Assembly: GCA_013397435.1 (NCBI GenBank)
Contig: VZRG01000449.1
Coordinates: 149,272 to 213,271 of the forward strand
Direction: 5' to 3'
DNA from: Erythrocercus mccallii
Taxonomy: Eukaryota > Chordata > Aves > Passeriformes > Dicruridae
Length of the DNA: 64,000 nt
Part shown: in pieces, positions 63,492-64,000 of the stretch
Layout of the letters: the number at the start of each line of letters is the position of its first letter
How positions within the stretch are numbered: the stretch's first letter is position 1
The notes under the pieces: model-generated
What the model saw: the letters and a program-made list of their open reading frames with translations, nothing else
What the model was told of the DNA's origin: nothing
Databases searched by the model: none
Made by a program: the position numbers and the translations under genes

Positions 63492-64000
63492 CTGCATGCT
63501 ATTGCTTAAATTATTTGTTCACTTTATGTCTTAACTCTTACAGTAACATTTACCAACATTCAGTGAAACACTAGTAATGCCTGGTAACAATGGAGGTGTG
63601 TTTCAAAAGCTGCCCATATGAGGAGGTGGGTTTGACCATGGATATTCTATATTACATGAATCAAGCAGACCACAGACTTGGTACAACCTTCTTTATTCAA
63701 GTGCTGGTACTAATAATACTTTTTTATTTAACCTCAAATAATGGTAGGCATTGGAATTAATGTTGAGGGGGGAAAAGTGTTTTCTCAGTTGGTTAACTGT
63801 ATAAAATTTGCATGCTTTATGATTGCACTTAGTAATAAAATAATTTCTTTACTTGTATGGAATTGATAAGGACAGAATTTTTTATGGATGATCCTGGTAT
63901 ATTTTGGTACTTTAGTAGAAGCATTATTTTTCTATTAATGTTCAATAAGTTATACTCGATATTTACTGGAAATAAGTCTTGATTCAGACAAGTTTCATCA

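Overview
The window looks like nuclear DNA from a bird, probably a songbird. It is AT-rich and intron-like. It carries CR1 LINE fragments and several ERVL-type solitary LTRs of avian families, plus pentanucleotide satellites and two assembly gaps. No bacterial, organellar or viral gene cluster is present. Repeat families were recognised from memory of avian repeats, not from a search.

The main content is part of one multi-exon protein gene on the minus strand. It is built from very short exons (20 to 139 nt) that no single-ORF view reveals. I found nine exons between 62455 and 30139. Each has a donor GT and an acceptor AG at its borders, and the reading phase agrees across all eight successive junctions. 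Together they encode about 229 residues of a protein I cannot name. Two weaker candidates extend it upstream (62956-62977 and about 63465-63491), and a few weaker ones lie downstream (23979-24013, 9722-9754, 6694-6754). Introns run from 0.33 kb to about 10.8 kb, so most of the window is intron.

Mobile elements by region: 11204-11774 holds a minus-strand solo LTR with GC-rich R/U5; 21125-22006 a plus-strand ERVL-type LTR; 25209-25846 a minus-strand LTR with a perfect 5-bp target duplication; 33538-34810 a CR1 3' end abutting a truncated LTR; 36086-36627 a further LTR; 39252-40267 a CR1 ORF2 fragment directly followed by an LTR; 52690-53328, 58545-58715 and 58930-58998 CR1 remnants of different ages. 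Simple repeats include (GGGAT)n and (CTCTTT)n flanking a 551-base gap, (AAAGG)n around a 175-base gap, and an (AAGCA)n/(AACCA)n double array.

I saw no tRNA, rRNA or CRISPR array, and no convincing CpG-island promoter. The gene's first and last exons appear to lie outside the window or could not be recognised.
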